Source of the DNA: Nematostella vectensis
Lineage: Eukaryota; Cnidaria; Anthozoa; Actiniaria; Edwardsiidae
DNA: 64,000 bases
NCBI RefSeq assembly: GCF_932526225.1
Contig: NC_064038.1
Span: 11,035,070 to 11,099,069, forward strand
Reading direction: 5' to 3'
Below, piece after piece: positions 58,490 through 64,000 of this stretch (positions are counted from its first letter, which is position 1; each line of letters opens with the position of its first letter). The position numbers and the translations under genes were made by a program. The notes beneath the pieces are model-generated. The model was given only the letters and a program-made list of their open reading frames with translations. It made no database searches and was not told where the DNA came from.

Positions 58490-60250
58490 TAAGGAGAAGT
58501 AGGGGAGGAGTAGGAAAATGAAGGTAGATAAGAGTGAGGAGGAGGGGAGGAATGAGGGTGAGGAGGGGTGAGAAGGGGAAGAGTTGTAAGGAGGAGGGGT
58601 GAGATAGGGGAGTGGTTAGGAAGAGGAGGGGCGAGACGGGGGAGGGGTTAGGAAGGGGAAGGGCGAGACGGGGGAGGGGTTAGGAAGAGGAGGGGTGAAA
58701 TGGGGGAGTGGTTAGGGAGAGGAGGGCTGAGATGGGGGAGTGGTTAGGAAGAGGAGGGGTGAGATGGGGGAGTGGTTAGAAAGAGAAGGGGTGAGATGGG
58801 GGAGTGGTTAGGAAGAAGAGGGATGAGATGGGGGAGTGGTCAGAAAGAGGAGGGGCGAGATATGGGAGTGGTTGGAAAGAGATGGGGGAGTGGTTAGGAA
58901 GAGGAGGGGTGAGATGGGGAAGGGGTTAGGAAGAGGAGGGGTGAGATCGGAGAGTGGTTAGGAAGAGGAGGGTTGAGATGGGGGAGTGGTTAGGAAGAGA
59001 AGAGGTGAGATTGGGGAGGGGCTAGGAAGAGGAGGGCTGAGTTGGGGGAGTGGTTAGGAAGAGGAGGGGTGAGATGGGGGAGTGGTTAGGAAGAGGAGGG
59101 TTGAGATGGGGGAGGGGTTAGTAAGAGAAGGGGTGAGATTGGGGAGGGGTTAGGAAGAGGAGGGGTGAGATGGGGGAGTGGTTAGGAAGAGGAGGGGCGA
59201 CATTGGGGAGGGGTTAGGAAGAGGGGGCTGAGGTAGGGGAGTGGTTAGGAAGAGGAGGGGTGAGATGGGGGAGGGGTTAGGAAGAGGAGGGGTGAGATGG
59301 GGGAGTGGTTAGGAAGAGAAGGGGCGAGATTGGGGAGTGGTTAGGAAGAGGGGGGAGATTGTGGAGTGGTTAGGAAGAGGAGGGGCGAGATTGGGGGGGG
59401 GGGGGTTTAAGAAGAGGAGGGGTGAGATGGGGGAGTGGTTAGGAAGAGGAGGGGCGAGATTGGGGAGGGGTTAGGAAGAGGGGGCTGAGATGGGGGAGTG
59501 GTTAGGAAGAGGAGGGTTGAGATGGGGGAGTGGTTAGGAAGAGGAGGGGCGTGATTGGGGAGGGGTTAGGAAGAGGGGGCTGAGATGGGGGAGTGGTTAG
59601 GAAGAGGAGGGTTGAGATGGGGGAGTGGTTAGGAAGAGGAGGGGTGAGATTGGGGACGGGTTAGGAAGAGGGGGGGGGGGTGAGATGGGAGAGTGGTTAG
59701 GAAGAGAAGGGGTGAGATTGGGGAGGGGCTAGGAAGAGGAGGGGTGAGATGGGGGAGGGGTTAAGAAGAGGAGGGGTGAGATGGGGGAGTGGATAGGAAG
59801 AGGGGGGGGGGAGATTGGGGAGTGGTTAGGAAGAGGAGGGGTGAGATGGGGGAGTGGTTAGGAAGAGGAGGGGCGAGATTGGGGAGGGTTTAAGAAGAGG
59901 AGGGGTGAGATTGGGGAGTGGTTAGGAAGAGGAGGGGTGAGATGGGGGAGTGGTTAGGAAGAGGAGGGGCGAGATTGGGGAGAGGTTGGAAAGAGGAGGG
60001 GTGAGATTGGGGAGGGGTTAGGAAGAGAAGGGGTGAGATTGGGGAGGGGTTACGAAGAGGAGGGTGAGATGGGGGAGTGGTTAGGAAGAGGATGGTTGAG
60101 ATGGGGGAGTGGTTAGGAAAAGGAGGGGTGAGATTGGGGAGGGGTTAGGAAGAGAAGGGGTGAGATGGGGGAGTGGTTATGAAGAGGAGGGGTGAGATGG
60201 GGGACTGGTTAGGAAGAGGAGGGTTGAGATGGGAGAGGGGTAACGAGGAT
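58490..60250. repeat. Purine-rich 32-bp minisatellite, about 55 copies
   Basis: Unit gaggaggggtgagatggggg plus agtggttaggaa, with gattggggaggg variants. Almost no pyrimidine except T. Strand asymmetry is complete and G runs are frequent. Related purine-rich DNA resumes at 62800-63101. Confidence 0.95.
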
Positions 60251-60329
60251 GAGAGATGTTGATGAGAAGCAGCGAAAGAAGAACTAGCAGGTGTAGGAGT
60301 GAGTGAGGAGTGGAGGAATGAGAGGGAGT

Positions 60330-61975
60330 ACATGTAGTTGCATGTGCCTCCTTTTCGACTTCAGCATGGCTGTGCTCAGTCTCCGTCATGGTTCTTGAGA
60401 TATACGCGACCGGTTTCCAGTTTCCGTCTGCATCAGCTTGAGTTAACACAGCACCTAGTCCATACGAGAATGCATCCGCAGAGGTCTTGGTTTCCTTCAC
60501 TGGTCATATGTCGCTAGAGTAGGGGCTTTACTGAGTGCATGCTTTATGTTCTCAAACGATTTCTGTTGTGGCTCATCCCACCCATAACCATGCACTGTCC
60601 TTGTTCAGAAGATCACGCAAGGGCTTCGTCATATCTGAAAGATTGAAAACATACTTCCCCAAATGGTTAACCATTACTAAGAATCTTCTCAACTCTGCCA
60701 AGTCAGTAGGCTCTGACAGCTTAGTGATAACTTCTACTTAAGAGGGATCAATCTGGGATCCTTCCTTGCTAACCACATGACCGAGGAATTCTACTCGATC
60801 CTGAGAAAATATACATTTCTCTACGTTGAGGGTTACATTGGCTTTCTCTTGCCTCTAAAACAGTATTCAACCTTCCCGTCCTGCTCAGTCTGGCTGGCTC
60901 CAACAACTTGAATATTATCAAACTGGCAGACTTGCCAAGGCAGCACATCCAGTATGCGCTGCATACATTTCTGGAAATGCTTGCTTGCTGAGGTAATACC
61001 AAAAGGTTATATTTTATAACTTCTTACATATCTTCCCCAAGGGGTAACAAATGTGGTTAGTAGCTTTAAATTCTCACTTAGTTTCCTTTGCCAAAATCCA
61101 TAGTTTGTGTCGAGCTCGGAAATTACTTTAGCGCCTGAAAGCTTTGCTAGAGTTTCATCGGTGGTGGCATTGCTGGGTGAACTTCCCTTTGCACCGCTTC
61201 AATTAACTTGACAAACTCTCCACAGATTGTCGCCGATGACCCACCCTTCTTGGGAACGACAACCATGGGATCACCATTTAGTTGGCTCATCTACCTGCTT
61301 AATAACTCCTACGCTTTCCATTCTCTTTATATCACTCCTTACTTTAGGGACAGTGGAATTGGGATTCGCCTGGGTGTAGTAGTAAGGTTATATGGTCTCA
61401 TTAACTTTGATGCCGTAGTCACCTTCGATACACCCTAATCCAGAAAATAGCTTGAGGAACTTCTTCTTGTAGGGAATTTGGTTGAGGGACTCCGTTGCAA
61501 CCGAATTTTTTTAGACAAGGCCTAGATGAATGCATGCCTTCCTTCCTAGAAGGGGCTGTTCTAATCCTGACCCAGTGTTAATGTCTTCTTGACATAACTT
61601 ATCACTGTGACAAAGATCCGCTGTAAATTTGCCTATGTACTGTAGAGGTGTCTTACATGGACCGAACAACTTCGTGTCAGCCTTTCTAAGGGACAATGGG
61701 ATCTTTAACTTGTGATAATTTTGCTCTGAAATTACAGTGACGTCAACACTGCTGTCGAGTTTGAACAGAACTGGGTTACCACTTATGTTGATTTTGGCTT
61801 TCCACTGTTCTGACTTATGTAGGTGGTTATTGCCAATTTCACTAAGAAAAACATTTTTCAGGAATTCCTCTGGATTTTCAATTTCAGCACTTACTTCTCT
61901 CACTTGCTCTGTTTTTTTTTTTTTACATACACGGGCATAACGACCTTTAACAGAACATTTATGACACAAGGATTG
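60330..61975 (-). pseudogene. Ty3/Gypsy pol remnant: zinc knuckle, protease, RT, RNase H start
   Basis: Reading leftward on the - strand: a CCHC-like knuckle (CHKCSVKGRYARVC), a retropepsin-like region whose active-site triplet reads DSS in KLDSSVDVTVIS instead of D(T/S)G, then broken RT segments (FVTPWGRYVRS, FGITSASKHFQKCMQ near 61000) and an RNase H start (SADAFSYGLGAVLTQADADG and YISRTMTETE near 60380-60490). Several stops and frame changes lie between 61500 and 60500. It breaks off at 60330 in the middle of RNase H, next to the purine-rich array. Dead retrotransposon. Confidence 0.8.
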
Positions 61976-62039
61976 TGCTACTTTTTCTTTGGGTGTGGAG
62001 TTCCACCGAATCTCTGACAGGCTTTAGGGTTGGTGGGTT

Positions 62040-62510
62040 TCCTTTAAGCGCTGCTGGTATAATATTGCTTAGTAGTCCACAACTACCAACAAATAATCTC
62101 CAGAAGGTAGCTGCCAGGTCTTTCCAGGGTTGGGTGGGGAACTGTGTGTCGCATGGGTTCGGGTGGGTTGGATGCCCCTACCAGCTGACACCCATGACAG
62201 CTCTACACTTCTGTTCCACCTGTCTATCAATACCTGCTTACCACACTTTAGTCCTTAGTCTTTGCTTTGTTTTTACTACCCCTTGGTGCCCCTCATGACC
62301 CAACTCTAGAACTTGTTTAAGTAGTTTAGTAGGTATCAACAATCTAGTTTGACTGTGAAATTGTAGGGTTGTAATCTCAACACCCAGCGTTCTAAGCGTG
62401 CAGACGTCCTGGGCGTTGTAGAGTAGATTACTTCCAGTGGCTTGTGATCTGTTAGCAGCACAAATTCCACCCGATACAAATACATTTGGAATCTTTCACA
62501 TCCCCAGACT
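62040..62510 (-). pseudogene. Gypsy remnant: RNase H end and integrase zinc region
   Basis: On the - strand, around 62455-62350, broken frames read like the end of RNase H (TTPRTSARLERWVLRLQPYN-type, here with stops). Around 62235-62130 they read CHGCQLVGASNPPEPMRHT, resembling the linker after the integrase zinc finger. These pieces normally follow the part found at 60330-61975, yet here lie before it on the - strand. Confidence 0.6.
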
Positions 62511-62800
62511 AAACCTAATCCGTATCAATCGTTACGTTCCCTTGTCCTTCCGTGAACGCAAACGCAGGCAAAATTCAGAGTGCGCGCGCAACCGAACTGA
62601 ATACCCACCTTCCAGGAGTATAAATGCAAGAACTTTAAGCAAAAAAGGCAACTGTACACCGGCTTACCGAAGAGAGTGACGAGTATGCGGCATTTCATGC
62701 ATTTTCTTCAGGGCACTTCAGAACAGGACACCGGCAAAAACCAGCGTGCGCGAGCAACAGAACGTGCGCGAGGCGGCGTCCTCTTGCCGGCATCGGTGAG
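62511..62800. other. Spacer with duplicated short phrases
   Basis: gtgcgcg(c)gcaac(c)gaac near 62581 and gtgcgcgagcaacagaac near 62745 are related, as are the preceding caggcaaaa and ccggcaaaa phrases, at a spacing of about 165 bp. A tataaat at about 62620 is a weak TATA-like site. No gene seen. Confidence 0.35.
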
Positions 62801-63101
62801 GAAGGGGAGAGAGGGAGGAGGGGGAAGAAGGGGCAGGAGTGGGCAAGAGGAGGGGTAAGGGAAGGAATTAGGGGGAGGAGGGGTGAAGAGGAATGAGGGG
62901 GGTGGAGGGGTGAGGAGGAATGATGGGGGAGAAGGGGGAATGATGGGTAAGGAGGGGGTAAGGAGAGGGAAGGAGGGGGAAGGAGGAATGAGGGGGGAGG
63001 AAGGAGGGGTTAGGAGAAAAGAGAGGGGAGGAGGGCGAAGGAGGGGTAAGGAGGAATGATGGGGAAGAAGGGGGAATGATGGGTAAGGAGGGGGTAAGGA
63101 G
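62800..63101. repeat. Purine-rich repeat
   Basis: Irregular ggagggg(a)/ggaatgatggg units, similar in composition to 58490-60250, running up to the assembly gap. Confidence 0.8.
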
Positions 63102-63301
63102 NNNNNNNNNNNNNNNNNNNNNNNNNNNNNNNNNNNNNNNNNNNNNNNNNNNNNNNNNNNNNNNNNNNNNNNNNNNNNNNNNNNNNNNNNNNNNNNNNNN
63201 NNNNNNNNNNNNNNNNNNNNNNNNNNNNNNNNNNNNNNNNNNNNNNNNNNNNNNNNNNNNNNNNNNNNNNNNNNNNNNNNNNNNNNNNNNNNNNNNNNNN
63301 N
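63102..63301. other. Assembly gap (200 N)
   Basis: Exactly 200 unresolved bases inside the purine-rich repeat. The true size is unknown; a round 200 is a likely placeholder or estimate. Confidence 0.99.
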
Positions 63302-63319
63302 TGTAAAAAAAAATACGTG

Positions 63320-63500
63320 AAAACGTAAGACCGAGTGGGGCCTGGGAGTTGCACGATTGACTGGATGGATGTGGATGGTGGATTGTGACACCACAGGATA
63401 CCCGCGCGATGACCACAAAACCAAGTCGCATAGCTATACCATATTTCTATACCTATGGAGCTCCGCGCGCGGCCTGCAGCCGCGCTGGCTCCGCTAAAAA
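63320..63500 (+). repeat. Interspersed repeat R2, copy 3
   Basis: gaccgagtggggcctgggag, gacaccacaggatacccg, gatgaccacaaaaccaagtc, ataccatatttctatac, and ggagctccgcgcgcggcctg followed by ctggctccgctaaaaa. Same order as in copies 1 and 2. Confidence 0.85.
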
Positions 63501-63573
63501 GTATTATTCTCTCCTCAGAAAGAAAGAATTTACAAAACTAATCTTAATTATTCTTACCAAACAAAAATGCAAC

Positions 63574-63873
63574 CTACCGTTTCATTCGTTTCAAGTCGGC
63601 GAGAAACCAACATTTATAATCATAGTTTGCTGCTTTGTTTTTTTCAATTTCTCCATCTTTAGGCATGGGTTCTTTCTTATATTTTAGGCTTTTTGTAAAG
63701 ACTCTTTTATCGACTTTTTTCATTTCCATTTTGTGAATCGGTAGTGTAATCTTCCGCCGTGTGATAACCAGTTTGTTGGAGGGGAAATTCGACAGCGGAC
63801 TCAGAGAGAATTGTAGATTCTTTGATTTAAGCAATTCATGACTGTGGTAGAGTTTCTCAAATAATTTTCCCAC
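63574..63873 (-). CDS. Hypothetical C-terminal exon
   Basis: A - strand frame of up to 99 codons ending in TAG at 63574. It is Lys-rich with protein-like order: FSLSPLSNFPSNKLVITRRK, ITLPIHKMEMKKVDKRVFTK, EPMPKDGEIEKNKAANYDYK, then CWFLADLKRMKR and stop. A possible acceptor (aatcttag on the - strand, near 63878) lies just upstream, so it may be the last exon of a gene to the right of the window. The family is not recognised. Confidence 0.35.
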   Translation of the reverse strand: MGKLFEKLYHSHELLKSKNLQFSLSPLSNFPSNKLVITRRKITLPIHKMEMKKVDKRVFTKSLKYKKEPMPKDGEIEKNKAANYDYKCWFLADLKRMKR

Positions 63874-64000
63874 TCCTAAGATTATTGGAAGTTTGTGTTT
63901 TTCTAGAGTGGTGACGACACCGTGTCAGCTAAGCGTGGTTACACAGTTGGCGCGGGCAGGCAGGCGAGGCAGAACCACAGGACCCCCGCGCATTGACAAA
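63874..64000. other. Window end, nothing assigned
   Basis: GC content rises towards the end (ggcgcgggcaggcaggcgag). Too short to assign. Confidence 0.3.

Overview
The window is eukaryotic and most likely from a cnidarian, probably an anthozoan (sea anemone or stony coral). The reasons are spliced and intronless rhodopsin-class receptors, a PAN/Apple plus EGF-like secreted protein, a very high density of small TIR elements, LTR and non-LTR retroelement debris, and long minisatellites. This taxon is inferred from gene style and repeat content; I could not run a search.

Recognisable genes are few. (1) A four-exon class A GPCR on + (617-4891) whose stop codon lies inside a 29-bp minisatellite. 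(2) A related intronless class A GPCR on - (6798-7862), tail to tail with the first; both have HRC/HRW in place of the DRY motif. (3) An intronless GPCR with ERY on + (43578-44678). (4) The 5' part of a secreted PAN + EGF-like gene on + (56046-58303), with a 73-bp tandem array in its intron. (5) A frameshifted hydrophobic protein on - (22142-22910), weakly LDAF1/promethin-like. (6) An intact Ty3/Gypsy-type gag with its 5' LTR and tRNA-Leu-type primer site (28169-30250), lacking pol. Two or three hypothetical exons at 49.3-50.45 kb and 63.6-63.9 kb remain unassigned. A decayed multi-exon gene (10482-13331) resembles a KDZ-like transposase-derived family.

The rest is repeat. From left to right: minisatellites inside and after the first GPCR; MITEs and a mariner fragment (9.3-9.7 kb); an 8-kb satellite of 72-bp units (13637-21610) open in frame on both strands and organised in higher-order blocks; 21-bp and 35-bp arrays (23.1 and 24.7-25.9 kb); a nest of inverted copies of an unclassified AT-rich repeat (25.9-28.2 and 31.1-31.7 kb) into which the LTR element inserted; small TIR elements (32.4, 34.5, 45.2, 46, 49.7, 50.9, 52.5 kb); a LINE fragment (37.4-38.2 kb); a 560-bp long inverted repeat around a 3.1-kb spacer (48087-52309); an inverted-ended unit filled with a 142-bp tandem repeat (53.87-55.45 kb); a purine-rich 32-bp array (58.5-60.2 kb); and a Gypsy pol remnant whose pieces lie in circularly permuted order (60.3-62.5 kb). 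A 200-N assembly gap lies at 63102-63301.

The genes do not form an operon-like unit. The only functional theme is extracellular signal reception: two paralogous receptors, a third receptor and one secreted adhesion-type protein.
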